DNA of 54,625 bases from Chromatiales bacterium (lineage in GTDB: Bacteria > Pseudomonadota > Gammaproteobacteria > Steroidobacterales > GCA-2729495), in contig JAEUQA010000059.1 in assembly GCA_016789845.1 (NCBI GenBank), positions 1 to 54,625 of the forward strand. The letters are read 5' to 3'. Each line of letters begins with the position of its first letter. Within the stretch, counting starts at the first letter, position 1. Positions 16,234 through 24,391 of this stretch are shown piece after piece. A program made the position numbers and the translations under genes. The notes beneath the pieces are model-generated. The model was given only the letters and a program-made list of their open reading frames with translations, ran no database searches and was not told where the DNA came from.

Positions 16234-16409
16234 CGCGGATCGAATTGCTCGGCAAAGTCACCCCAGATCCGGGGCCAGTACTCGCGCCGGGATTCTTCCG
16301 AGGCCTGACTGGCCAGTTCCCGGAGCAGCCGGTGGTCCGTGGTGGTGAGCCGGGCATTCGCCGACCGGCTCACGAGTTGAATCGCCCGCAACGTCGCCTG
16401 ATCCTGCAT
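16230..16409 (-). CDS. Small hypothetical protein overlapping the UbiD stop
   Basis: A 59-residue product (MQDQATLRAIQLVSRSANAR..., ending EYWPRIWGDFAEQFDPR), rich in charged residues and probably helical, with no membrane segment. A GAGGG ribosome site lies upstream of the ATG. Its stop codon overlaps that of the convergent UbiD gene in CTAG. Codon use matches the genome. I do not recognise a family. Confidence 0.5.
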   Translation of the reverse strand: MQDQATLRAIQLVSRSANARLTTTDHRLLRELASQASEESRREYWPRIWGDFAEQFDPR

Positions 16410-16424
16410 GGCCAGCCCTCGTAC

Positions 16425-16451
16425 AGTCCGTTCCGCGACCGGACTTTTCTT
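16425..16451 (+). terminator. Possible Rho-independent terminator
   Basis: A 6-bp stem AGTCCG/CGGACT with a 9-base loop is followed by TTTCTT on the plus strand. It lies about 190 bp beyond the UbiD stop and upstream of the small minus-strand gene. The stem is short, so this is tentative. Confidence 0.25.
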
Positions 16452-16523
16452 GGCGCCCAGCCTAGCACCGCCCGTGGTCCGGCAGCCACCTTCAGGCAGC
16501 GCGGCAATTGTTTCGATGCGAGG

Positions 16524-17228
16524 TCAGTCGCCGAGGTAATAGTCGACCGTCGTGACCACCCGCACCTTCTTGAATTCCGGGGAAAACTGGTCCCGGTCCT
16601 CGATCGAGAACAGGCCCTGCTGGGCGTTGCGGATGGCGCCGACGCTGCTGCCGGAGTCCTTGGCGAACTGCTCGGCGGCCCGGCGGGCATCCTTCGTGGC
16701 CTCGGCAATCATCTCCGGCTTGATCTTGTCGAGGTTCGTGAACAGGTACTGGGTGTTGTACTCGTAGCTGCGGATGACGGCGACGCCCTGCTTCACCAGT
16801 TCGCCACTGCGCTCGATGGCTTTCCTGGCGACGTCGATCTTGTCCGTGCGCACGGTGACCGTGACCTCGGCGCTGTAGCGGTCAAGCTGCCGCCCGTCGC
16901 CACGCATGCCCTGCGCCTCCCGGTCCTGCACGCGGGGAGCCGACACACTCACCTGCTCCGCGGGAAAGTCGCTGGCAAGGAATGCCCGTACCTTGGTGAC
17001 GCCGTCGTCAACCTTCCGCTGCAGGTCGCCCAGCTCGTTGGACGTGACCGTAAAGACGATGGGCCAGAGCGCCAGGTTGGCGGGGACCTCGCGCTCGGCC
17101 AGGCCGCGCACCGACACGGCCCGCTGGCTGGAGCGGGTTTGCACGAGCGCCTCGCCGATCAGGTAGCCGGCCACGACGATGCCCAGCGCCAGCGCAATGG
17201 CCGGGAGCGTGTTGTTGGATCCGTTCAT
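16524..17228 (-). CDS. SIMPL domain protein (DUF541)
   Basis: A 234-residue protein with an N-terminal membrane anchor or uncleaved signal (LPAIALALGIVVAGYLIGEAL) and a periplasmic SIMPL/DUF541 domain: VSVRGLAEREVPANLALWPIVF at the start, RYSAEVTVTVRTDKIDVARKA in the middle, and KPEMIAEATKDARRAAEQFAKDSG near the end. The molecular function is not settled. Its start overlaps the stop of the upstream FAH gene as ATGA, so the two are translationally coupled. Confidence 0.85.
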   Translation of the reverse strand: MNGSNNTLPAIALALGIVVAGYLIGEALVQTRSSQRAVSVRGLAEREVPANLALWPIVFTVTSNELGDLQRKVDDGVTKVRAFLASDFPAEQVSVSAPRVQDREAQGMRGDGRQLDRYSAEVTVTVRTDKIDVARKAIERSGELVKQGVAVIRSYEYNTQYLFTNLDKIKPEMIAEATKDARRAAEQFAKDSGSSVGAIRNAQQGLFSIEDRDQFSPEFKKVRVVTTVDYYLGD

Positions 17229-18100
17229 GCCGCCGTCGCCTCATCTGTCACCCGGTGCCGGAGTATACCGATGCCGCTGATCTCCACCTCCACCGTGTCG
17301 CCGGACTCGAGCCAGCGCGGGGGCGTGCGGGCAAAGCCGACGCCGCCCGGCGTGCCGGTGGCGATGACGTCGCCCGGATTCAGCGCGCAGAAGTGCGAGC
17401 AGTACTCGATGATACGGCGCACCCCGAAGCACAGGTCGCTGACGGGGGCCTCCTGCAGGACTTCACCGTTGACACGGGTCTCTAGGCGCAGCGCCGCGGG
17501 GTCGGGAACCTCGTCCGTGGTCACTAGCCAGGGGCCGCAACCGCCGGTGGCGGGAAAGTTCTTGCCGGGCGTGAACTGGGTGGTGTGCCGCTGCCAGTCC
17601 CGGATGGAGCCATCGAGGAAGCAGGTGTAGCCCGCGACGTGGTCCAGCGCGCTGGCGGCACTCACGTACCGGGCCGTTTTCCCGATGACGATCGCCAGTT
17701 CTCCCTCGTAATCGAACTGGGTGGAGATGCGGGGCCGGACGATGGACTCGCCATGGCCCACGAGCGTGTCCGGGAAGCGGGTGAAGAGGGTCGGGTAGTC
17801 GGGTCTTTCCCGGCCCATCTCATGGATGTGTTTCAGGTAGTTGATGCCCACGCAGAGGATGCGCGACGGGTTCGGGATGACCGGGGCAAAGCGCAGGCCG
17901 GCCACGCCCTGCACTGGCGCCGCGCGCAGTGCCGGAAGGGCCTCCGGGAGCGCGCCCGCCGCCAGCAGGCTGCGCAAGTCGGGAAACCGCGTACGGAGGG
18001 TGGCCGGTGCCAGCCGCACTCCCCCGTCGGGCACCTGCTCCAGGTCCTCGATGAGGCCCCAGCTAAGGTTTTTCCCGTCGTCAACGCTTGCCAGTTTCAT
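17225..18100 (-). CDS. Fumarylacetoacetate hydrolase family protein
   Basis: FAH-fold metal-dependent hydrolase, isomerase or decarboxylase of 291 residues. Metal ligands are visible as Glu132 and Glu134 ([12 protein letters not shown]) and Asp163 ([10 protein letters not shown]); the C-terminal [17 protein letters not shown] motif is diagnostic. The N-terminal domain (about 75 residues) matches members acting on homoprotocatechuate or fumarylpyruvate-type ring-cleavage products. It is divergent from the SSADH gene with only 36 bp between start codons, and coupled to the SIMPL gene. A role in aromatic breakdown is likely; the exact substrate is not readable. Confidence 0.88.
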   Translation of the reverse strand: MKLASVDDGKNLSWGLIEDLEQVPDGGVRLAPATLRTRFPDLRSLLAAGALPEALPALRAAPVQGVAGLRFAPVIPNPSRILCVGINYLKHIHEMGRERPDYPTLFTRFPDTLVGHGESIVRPRISTQFDYEGELAIVIGKTARYVSAASALDHVAGYTCFLDGSIRDWQRHTTQFTPGKNFPATGGCGPWLVTTDEVPDPAALRLETRVNGEVLQEAPVSDLCFGVRRIIEYCSHFCALNPGDVIATGTPGGVGFARTPPRWLESGDTVEVEISGIGILRHRVTDEATAA

Positions 18101-18136
18101 CGCGCCAATCCCCTTGCCGTATCATGGCACGACCCC

Positions 18137-19600
18137 ATGCTGAATCTCACCGACACCAACCTGCTGCGCACCCGGGCCTACGTCGGGGGCCGCTGGGTCG
18201 ATGCGTCCGGCGGCGGCACGGTGACAGTCACCAATCCGGCCACTGGGCAACAGCTCGGCACGATTCCCGATTGCGGCGCCGCCGAAACACGCGCGGCCAT
18301 CGAGGCCGCCGACGCGGCACTGCCCGCCTGGCGCGCACGCACGGCGAAGGAGCGCGCGGCTCTGCTGCGGAAGCTGCACGACCTTCTGCTGGCGAACCAG
18401 GACGACCTGGCCCGCATCATGACTGCCGAGCAGGGCAAGCCACTGGCGGAAGCCCGTGGCGAGATCGGCTACTCCGCCAGTTTCCTGGAGTGGTTCGGCG
18501 AGGAGGCGAAGCGCGTGTACGGGGACGTCATCCCGGGCCACGCGAAGGACCGGCGCATCGTCGTCATCAAGCAGCCCGTGGGCGTCGTGGCGGCGATCAC
18601 GCCGTGGAATTTTCCCTCGGCGATGATCGCCCGCAAGCTGGCTCCCGCACTGGCGGCCGGCTGCACCATCGTGATCAAGCCGGCAAGCCAGACACCTTAC
18701 TCCGCGCTCGCCCTCGCGGAACTCGCCGACCGCGCCGGCATTCCAGCCGGTGTCGTCAACGTGGTCACCGGCAATGCGCGGGCGATCGGCGGCGAGATGA
18801 CCGGCAATCCGCGGGTGCGCAAGCTGACCTTCACGGGTTCCACGGCCACTGGCAAGCTGCTGCTGGCCCAGTGCGCCCAGACCGTGAAGAAGGTGTCGAT
18901 GGAACTGGGGGGCAACGCGCCGTTCATCGTCTTCGACGACGCCGACCTGGACGCCGCGGTGGCCGGCGCCATCGTCAGCAAGTACCGGAACTCCGGCCAG
19001 ACCTGCGTGTGCGCGAACCGCCTGCTCGTGCAGGACGGGGTCTACGACGCCTTCGCCCGCAAGCTGGCGGACGCCGTGGCCAGGCTCCGCGTTGGTGACG
19101 GGCTGGCGGGCGAACAGGACCAGGGACCGCTCATCGACTCCGCCGCCGTCGCGAAGGTGGAGGAGCACATTGCGGATGCCGTGGCCCAGGGCGCCAGGGT
19201 GCTCACGGGCGGCAGGCGCCACGCGCTGGGCGGCACCTTCTTCGAGCCTACCGTCCTCACTGGCGTGACGCCGGGGATGCGCGTGGCCCGGGAGGAGACC
19301 TTCGGCCCCCTGGCGCCGCTGTTCCGCTTCCATGACGAGGACGAGGCGATCCGCCTCGCCAACGACACGGAGTTCGGCCTCGCGGCCTACGTCTACACGC
19401 GGGACCTGGGCCGCAGCTGGCGGGTACCCGAGGCACTGGAGTACGGCATGGTGGGACTCAACACCGGCCTGATCTCCACGGAAGTCGCCCCCTTCGGCGG
19501 CGTCAAGGAATCGGGCAGCGGCCGCGAAGGCTCGAAATACGGCATCGCGGACTACCTCGAAATCAAGTACCTCTGCATTGCGGGCGTCGACGCCCCGTAG
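18137..19600 (+). CDS. gabD: NAD(P)-dependent succinate-semialdehyde dehydrogenase family
   Basis: Aldehyde dehydrogenase of 487 residues. Catalytic Cys290 is in GQTCVCANR, with the Cys-x-Cys pair typical of GabD; Glu256 is in MELGGNAPF, and ITPWNFP is the cofactor motif. The C-terminal [24 protein letters not shown] closely fits bacterial GabD. It oxidises succinate semialdehyde, or a similar semialdehyde, to the acid. ATG 18137 begins [18 protein letters not shown]. The TAG stop is the TAG of a REP head (GTAGGAGCG). Divergent FAH context suggests a ring-cleavage or 4-hydroxyphenylacetate-type pathway as an alternative to GABA use. Confidence 0.88.
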   Translation: MLNLTDTNLLRTRAYVGGRWVDASGGGTVTVTNPATGQQLGTIPDCGAAETRAAIEAADAALPAWRARTAKERAALLRKLHDLLLANQDDLARIMTAEQGKPLAEARGEIGYSASFLEWFGEEAKRVYGDVIPGHAKDRRIVVIKQPVGVVAAITPWNFPSAMIARKLAPALAAGCTIVIKPASQTPYSALALAELADRAGIPAGVVNVVTGNARAIGGEMTGNPRVRKLTFTGSTATGKLLLAQCAQTVKKVSMELGGNAPFIVFDDADLDAAVAGAIVSKYRNSGQTCVCANRLLVQDGVYDAFARKLADAVARLRVGDGLAGEQDQGPLIDSAAVAKVEEHIADAVAQGARVLTGGRRHALGGTFFEPTVLTGVTPGMRVAREETFGPLAPLFRFHDEDEAIRLANDTEFGLAAYVYTRDLGRSWRVPEALEYGMVGLNTGLISTEVAPFGGVKESGSGREGSKYGIADYLEIKYLCIAGVDAP

Positions 19601-19619
19601 GAGCGCCTTCAGGCGCGAT
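19597..19619 (+). repeat. Single REP unit after gabD
   Basis: GTAGGAGCGCCTTCAGGCGC plus GAT, same as one arm of the REP pair near phaR. It begins in the last bases of the gabD gene, supplies the TAG stop, and ends 12 bp before the MATE start codon. Confidence 0.85.
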
Positions 19620-19631
19620 CGGTATATCCAA

Positions 19632-21062
19632 ATGAAACCACCCCAAGGCAAGGGCGCCCGCCTCACCGAAGGCCCCGTCAGCAAGGCCATCTTCTCGCTG
19701 ATGCTACCCATGATGCTGGGCATGCTCGCCATCGTGGTGAACAACGTGGCGGGGGCCTTCTTCGTGGCGCGGGTCAGCACGGAACAGCTGGCCGCAATCA
19801 GCTTCACGTTCCCCGTCAGCTTCATCGTTGGCGCCATTGCGATGTCACTCGGCGTGGGCACGTCATCGGTGGTGTCGCGGCTCTTCGGCTCTGGCAACAG
19901 GGACGAGGTGAAGCGCATCACCGCCCACGCCATGCTGCTCGGCGTGATCTGCGGCGTGGTGGTGCTCGTCATCGGCCTGAACACCATCGACCCGTTGTTC
20001 CGGCTGCTGGGCGCCAACGAGAAGGTGCTGCCGTTCATCCACCGCTACATGCAGATCTACTACTGGGGCGGCATCTTCCTGGTCGCGCCGATGATCGCGA
20101 ACTCGGTGCTACGGGCGTCGGGCGACGCCAAGCGCCCCGCGATGATCATGACCACGGCGGCCGTACTGAACGTGATCATCGACCCCATCCTGATCTTCGG
20201 GCTGTTCGGGTTCCCGCGCATGGAGATCGAGGGTGCGGCGCTCGGCGGCGTGCTGGCCAACGCCCTCACCATGTGCGCCTCGGCGTACTTCGTCATGTAC
20301 CGGGAAAGGCTGGTGGACTTCGGCAACCTGGCCCTGGACCAGCTCGCGGACTCCTGGCGCCGGATCCTGCACGTGGGCCTGCCATCGCTGACGAGCAGCC
20401 TGGTGGCGCCGGTCACCACCGCGTTCATCACCAGCCAGATTGCCACCTTCGGCCCAGAGTCCGTGGCCGGCTTCGGGATGGCGTCGCGGCTCGAGGGCCT
20501 GACGATCCTGGCGATGATGGCCCTGTCGGCCGCGATGACCCCCTTCGTGGGCCAGAACTTCGGCGCCAAGAGGCTGGACCGGGTGCGGGAGGGCGTGAAC
20601 TTTGCCTACCGGTTCTCCCTGATGTACGGGATCGGCGTTGCCGTCTTCATGCAGCTGTTCGGCGGCCTCATCACCGACCTGTTCGGCCTCGAGGGCCAGG
20701 CGAAGGACACCGCGCTGCTACAGATGCACATCGTGCCGCTCAGCTACATGGCCCTCGGCTGCGCCATGACGGTGAACGGCGCGCTGAACGCCTTGGGCAA
20801 GCCCATGGCAGCCATGTGGGTATCCATGTCGAGGACCATCGCGGTGTACGCGCCGCTGGCCTGGGTGCTGTCGCAGTTCTTCGGCATCATCGGCATCTTC
20901 ATCGCCGCGGCCAGCGCCAACTTCATCTCGGGGGGCATCGGTGCCCTGTGGTTCCGCTTCGCGCTGCGGGACACCATGGCCAGGCAGCCACCCAATCCGC
21001 CGGCAGCGACGTCCACGGAAACGAAAGCGGTGGAGCCCGGCACGGCCGGACAGAGAGCCTGA
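19632..21062 (+). CDS. MATE family efflux transporter
   Basis: Twelve-helix multidrug and toxin extruder of about 476 residues in the inner membrane, driven by Na+ or H+. It begins LTEGPVSKAIFSLMLPMMLGMLA, has the conserved RASGDAKRPAMIM and the mirrored MTPFVGQNFGAKRLDRVR in the second half, and ends in a polar tail. ATG 19632 lies 12 bp past a REP unit and has no obvious ribosome site, so translation may depend on readthrough from gabD. Substrate unknown. Confidence 0.88.
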   Translation: MKPPQGKGARLTEGPVSKAIFSLMLPMMLGMLAIVVNNVAGAFFVARVSTEQLAAISFTFPVSFIVGAIAMSLGVGTSSVVSRLFGSGNRDEVKRITAHAMLLGVICGVVVLVIGLNTIDPLFRLLGANEKVLPFIHRYMQIYYWGGIFLVAPMIANSVLRASGDAKRPAMIMTTAAVLNVIIDPILIFGLFGFPRMEIEGAALGGVLANALTMCASAYFVMYRERLVDFGNLALDQLADSWRRILHVGLPSLTSSLVAPVTTAFITSQIATFGPESVAGFGMASRLEGLTILAMMALSAAMTPFVGQNFGAKRLDRVREGVNFAYRFSLMYGIGVAVFMQLFGGLITDLFGLEGQAKDTALLQMHIVPLSYMALGCAMTVNGALNALGKPMAAMWVSMSRTIAVYAPLAWVLSQFFGIIGIFIAAASANFISGGIGALWFRFALRDTMARQPPNPPAATSTETKAVEPGTAGQRA

Positions 21063-21092
21063 GGCGAGGCCGGGGAGGCGGGGCGGCCTCAG
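21059..21092. terminator. Hairpin covering both stop codons of a convergent gene pair
   Basis: CTGAGGC (21059-21065) pairs with GCCTCAG (21086-21092). The left arm contains the MATE TGA stop and the right arm the stop of the minus-strand gene. No U-tract follows, so it is at best a weak bidirectional terminator or 3' stabiliser. Confidence 0.35.
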
Positions 21093-21394
21093 TCGTCGGA
21101 CGGCGGGGGCGTGGCGCCCTTCTTCTTGCGTCCCGGGCTCAGCTGTACACGGCCGGTCTTGCCGCGGCGGCGCTCGTTGAGCCGGTCGATGATTTCCATG
21201 ACGGCCCGCTCGGTGCTGGCGCGGCTGCCCTGCAACTGGCCCACGATGGTGTTGTGACCCTGCGTGATCACGTAGCGATGCCAGTTTTCGGTGTCGACGC
21301 CGGCCGGAGCCTCGGACTTGGCGATGGACTTGAGGGTGAACGGCTCGTCGTCCAGGGGGTTGGGCTTGCGGGCGGGGGCGCTTGAGGGAACCAT
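21089..21394 (-). CDS. Conserved hypothetical small protein
   Basis: A 101-residue hydrophilic protein. The core NWHRYVITQGHNTIVGQLQG followed by SRASTERAVMEIIDRLNERR looks like a folded helical domain, and the C-terminus is basic (RKKKGATPPPSDD). No signal peptide. The compact, well-ordered composition and codon bias support a real gene, probably conserved in related gammaproteobacteria, but I cannot assign a function. Confidence 0.65.
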   Translation of the reverse strand: MVPSSAPARKPNPLDDEPFTLKSIAKSEAPAGVDTENWHRYVITQGHNTIVGQLQGSRASTERAVMEIIDRLNERRRGKTGRVQLSPGRKKKGATPPPSDD

Positions 21395-21558
21395 GCGCCA
21401 CCATACGCCACTTCCCGGCCGGTGGCGATTTCGGGGCCCGGGGCGGGTCGCCGCAGGGCTCCAGACCCGCGGGAAACGGCCTCAGGACTGGGTTCCGTCG
21501 CTATCCTTGACCCCGGGCACAGACCTTCCTGCGCAGGCGATTTAACCTTTTCCGCACC

Positions 21559-22245
21559 ATGGAGAACCGCCGCAACCTGTATCGCATCCTCCACGTCCAG
21601 CCGGACGCGCCGGAGGAAATCATCCAGTCCAGCTACCGGACCCTGATGATGAAGCTGCGCCGGCACCCGGACCTGGGCGGCGACCACTACACCGCCACGC
21701 TGATCAACGAGGCCTATGCCGTGCTCAGTGACCCGGCCAAACGGGCGGCCTACGACGAGGCCTGGGCGTCGGTGGCGGCCCGGCCGAAGGAAGCAGTGGA
21801 GCCCGTGGCGCCGGCGCCGGTTCCCGCCTGCCCCTTCTGCGGCGCCGCCCACGGGTTCACCGGCCGGATCCATACGACGGCAACCTGCACCACCTGCAAT
21901 GCCCCGCTCGCGCCGGCCGTGCGGGAGCGGCTGGATGCCGGGCAGCGGGCCGTGGGCCGTGTGCCCCGCCGGACCAGTCTCACCTACTTCACCGGCTGGC
22001 CGGGCCAGGGCCCGTTCCCCGGCGAGACCCGCGACCTGTCGTTGCACGGACTGCTGTTCGTGGCGAACAGCGCGCTGCCGGTGACCAAGGTGATCAAGGT
22101 GGACTGCGAGGCGCTGGTCGCCCTCGCCCGGGTGGTGGCCTGCACCGACAACGACCAGCGCGACTGGCGCTGGCTGATCCGCACCGAGTACGTCACCGTC
22201 CGCTTCCGCCGCTCGAAGGGCGGCTTCTTCGCCACCCGCGCTTAG
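21559..22245 (+). CDS. J-domain / zinc-ribbon / PilZ-like fusion protein
   Basis: A 228-residue cytoplasmic protein with three parts. Residues 5-70 are a J domain with the HPD motif (His36-Pro37-Asp38), which would stimulate a DnaK-type ATPase. Residues 91-113 hold two Cys pairs (CPFC and CTTC), a zinc-ribbon-like knuckle. Residues about 134-225 resemble PilZ: R134xxxR138 followed by D159-L-S161-L-H-G164, the arrangement used to bind cyclic di-GMP. The TAG stop lies in a REP-like sequence. It may link chaperone recruitment to cyclic di-GMP; that is inference. Confidence 0.75.
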   Translation: MENRRNLYRILHVQPDAPEEIIQSSYRTLMMKLRRHPDLGGDHYTATLINEAYAVLSDPAKRAAYDEAWASVAARPKEAVEPVAPAPVPACPFCGAAHGFTGRIHTTATCTTCNAPLAPAVRERLDAGQRAVGRVPRRTSLTYFTGWPGQGPFPGETRDLSLHGLLFVANSALPVTKVIKVDCEALVALARVVACTDNDQRDWRWLIRTEYVTVRFRRSKGGFFATRA

Positions 22246-22264
22246 GAGCGGCAGCCCCCGCGAC
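22242..22264 (+). repeat. Degenerate REP-like unit
   Basis: TTAGGAGCGGC, a short C-rich middle, and CCGCGAC resemble the REP units of this window with a changed head base and a short GCGG/CCGC stem. It fills the whole gap between two convergent genes and contains the stop codon of the J-domain gene. Confidence 0.35.
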
Positions 22265-23014
22265 TTACTTCGACATCGCGAGCAGCGCGTTCAGGGTGCC
22301 CGTGACCACCAGGTCCTGCTGCTCGGCCGGCGTGATCGCCGCCGTCCACTCCTCCTGGTAGGTGCCGCCGACGAAGGAGCCGAACTGCATGTGGATGCCG
22401 CCGGGAAGCGGCACCCAGGTGCTGGTGGCGGGGAAGAGATTGCGGTACTTCTCGAACTTCTCCGGCGGGCGGCCGTCGGCCGTGGCCCGGTGGATGTGCC
22501 AGACCGGGTACTTCACGTCCACGAGCGTGTCGCTCTCCGCCGGCCGCGAGTCCCAGATGATGAGGCCCGCCAGGTCGTCGGGATGCTGGTGGGCGTACCG
22601 CGCCGCCATGGCGCCGCCCATGGAATGGCCGGCGATCACCCAGCGCCGCACGCCGGGAAACGCCGCACGCACCTCGTCCGCGCGGTTGATGCCGAAGATG
22701 GCCATGTTGAGGGGCATGGGCACTGCGACGACCAGGTAGCCCCGGTCCGCCACCCGCCGCAGCACCGGGGAGTAGCCACGCACGTCGCAGCCGGCCCCCG
22801 GGTAGAGGATCACCCCCGTCGCCGGCAGCTCGCCCGCGGGCCGGAACACGATGAACCGGGCGTCCTCGACGCTCACCCGCGCGTCGGACCGGAGGGCAGC
22901 GATGGCCTCCGGTGCAGGGGCGGCTTCGTTGGCCTTGGACCAGGCCAGCCAGCCACCCATGACCACCAGCGTGGCGACGAGGCCCCCGAGGCCGTACTTC
23001 AGGAACTTCTTCAT
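22265..23014 (-). CDS. Alpha/beta hydrolase, membrane-anchored or exported
   Basis: A 249-residue hydrolase with an N-terminal hydrophobic helix (YGLGGLVATLVVMGGWLAW). The nucleophile elbow is GHSMGG with Ser131; the late His is probably in GGIHMQFG. The domain pattern VILYPGAGCDVRGYSPVLRRVADRG resembles the dienelactone-hydrolase-like alpha/beta hydrolases that keep Ser rather than Cys. Its start overlaps the stop of the upstream gene (ATGA), so the two are coupled. Substrate unknown. Confidence 0.8.
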   Translation of the reverse strand: MKKFLKYGLGGLVATLVVMGGWLAWSKANEAAPAPEAIAALRSDARVSVEDARFIVFRPAGELPATGVILYPGAGCDVRGYSPVLRRVADRGYLVVAVPMPLNMAIFGINRADEVRAAFPGVRRWVIAGHSMGGAMAARYAHQHPDDLAGLIIWDSRPAESDTLVDVKYPVWHIHRATADGRPPEKFEKYRNLFPATSTWVPLPGGIHMQFGSFVGGTYQEEWTAAITPAEQQDLVVTGTLNALLAMSK

Positions 23015-24225
23015 GGCCGGAAGCGGCGGCGGGTTGCCGTGGCCGCCAGCAGCAACGCGGCCAGTGACAGGCCGTCAAGCGCCGAGCCGCCGCCACCGCC
23101 GCCACCCCCGCCGGCACGCGGGACCGCCACGTAGATGCCCGACGTCCCGTTCGCGCGGCTGGCACGGAACACGAAGCTGCCGGCGTTGGTCACTGCCTGG
23201 GGGCCGGTATCCAGCCCGGTGATGGCCAAGCCGAGCAGGTTGTCGTTCACCGCGGTCGCCTTCTCGTAGAGGCCCGTGCCGCCCGCAAAGATGGCGTTCA
23301 GGCCCAGGTCGAAGACGCCGCGGAAGGCGGTCGCGCCCGATTCGGCCACGGACGCGGGGCCGAAGGAGCTGAAGGGACCCGTGGTGTCGGCAAAGACCAC
23401 CGCGGGGCCGGCGGTGAAGACGCTGAGGGCCTCCGTGCCAGCCCCGTCCCGGGAGAAGAACGCCACCGTGCCGTTGTTGTTGATGTCGAGTGCCTGCACG
23501 TCGGCCACCCCGCCGACGGGTGCCTCCGCGATCGGCGTCACCGCAATGCCATCGGTGGTGCGGTACACGCCCCGCAGCGTGCCACCGCCGGACTCCGCCT
23601 CGAAGGCGACCACCCCGGTCGCATTGATGCCCGCCACGTCCAGGGGATCGTAGCCACCCGTGCTGTCGAGGAGGACCTGCGGGCCCGCGGCGCCGGTGCC
23701 CTTGAGGATGACCCGGGCGCCATCGGACGCCCGCACGCCGCGGACCACCACGACGGCACCCGTGTCGCTGATGAAGGGCTTCGGGTCCAGGGACGTGAGC
23801 CCGTCAACCGCGGTGTTCGCGATGGTCGCCAGCGCGCCGCCGCTGCCAGCGAAGACCGACACCGTGTCATCGTCCAGGGTGGCCGCGAAGCTGACCACGC
23901 CGCCGGCGTTCAGGTCCGGGTCGCCGAGGAACGCCTTGATGACCCCGCTGGTGTCCGCGACGGGAATCAGGATGCCAGGGCCATCGTAGCGGTAGAGCGT
24001 CTGTCCCTCGCCGGGGTCGTCGAACGTGGCCACGAAGGCGACCTGCCCGAGGTCGTTGATCGCCGGCACGCTGAAGGACGCGAATTCCGCGGACGAGTCG
24101 GCGATGGCGGTGTACTGCCAGGTGGTGGTCTGGGCCTGGGCGGACGCACCGAGGAGCACGGCGCACGCCGCCAGGGCGGCGCGGCGCGGCGCGGCAGGCG
24201 TCGACGGGTGGGAAGCTCTGTGCAT
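23011..24225 (-). CDS. Exported repeat protein (DUF7453-like) with GlyGly-CTERM-like tail
   Basis: A 404-residue secreted protein. ATG 24225 gives a signal peptide ending ASAQAQ. The body has repeated beta-strand units built on INDLGQVAFVATFDD, LNAGGVVSFAATLDD and INNNGTVAFFSRDGAG, as in DUF7453-type repeats. The C-terminus is a run of nine Gly, a hydrophobic helix (LSLAALLLAATA) and RRR, the layout of a GlyGly-CTERM sorting signal cut by rhombosortase. No rhombosortase is in the window. It is probably surface-exposed. Earlier in-frame codons exist but lack a signal peptide. Confidence 0.75.
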   Translation of the reverse strand: MHRASHPSTPAAPRRAALAACAVLLGASAQAQTTTWQYTAIADSSAEFASFSVPAINDLGQVAFVATFDDPGEGQTLYRYDGPGILIPVADTSGVIKAFLGDPDLNAGGVVSFAATLDDDTVSVFAGSGGALATIANTAVDGLTSLDPKPFISDTGAVVVVRGVRASDGARVILKGTGAAGPQVLLDSTGGYDPLDVAGINATGVVAFEAESGGGTLRGVYRTTDGIAVTPIAEAPVGGVADVQALDINNNGTVAFFSRDGAGTEALSVFTAGPAVVFADTTGPFSSFGPASVAESGATAFRGVFDLGLNAIFAGGTGLYEKATAVNDNLLGLAITGLDTGPQAVTNAGSFVFRASRANGTSGIYVAVPRAGGGGGGGGGSALDGLSLAALLLAATATRRRFRP

Positions 24226-24391
24226 CGTTCTGGTCCGGCCCTGGAAGCCGGAAGAATAACCCAGCTCTTTGCCGGGATTTGCCCCTCGCCCGGCGAATCC
24301 CGCGCAAGTCGATGGTTTCCCGCGTCGCGCCCGCCGGGTCGGGATTGCTTTCATACGCCTCCCCACGCAGTCCCCGTTCCCGGAGGCAGTC

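Noticed and set aside
23088..23115. GC-rich microsatellite-like run
   Set aside because: It encodes the poly-Gly linker of the GlyGly-CTERM tail with mixed codons; ordinary coding sequence.
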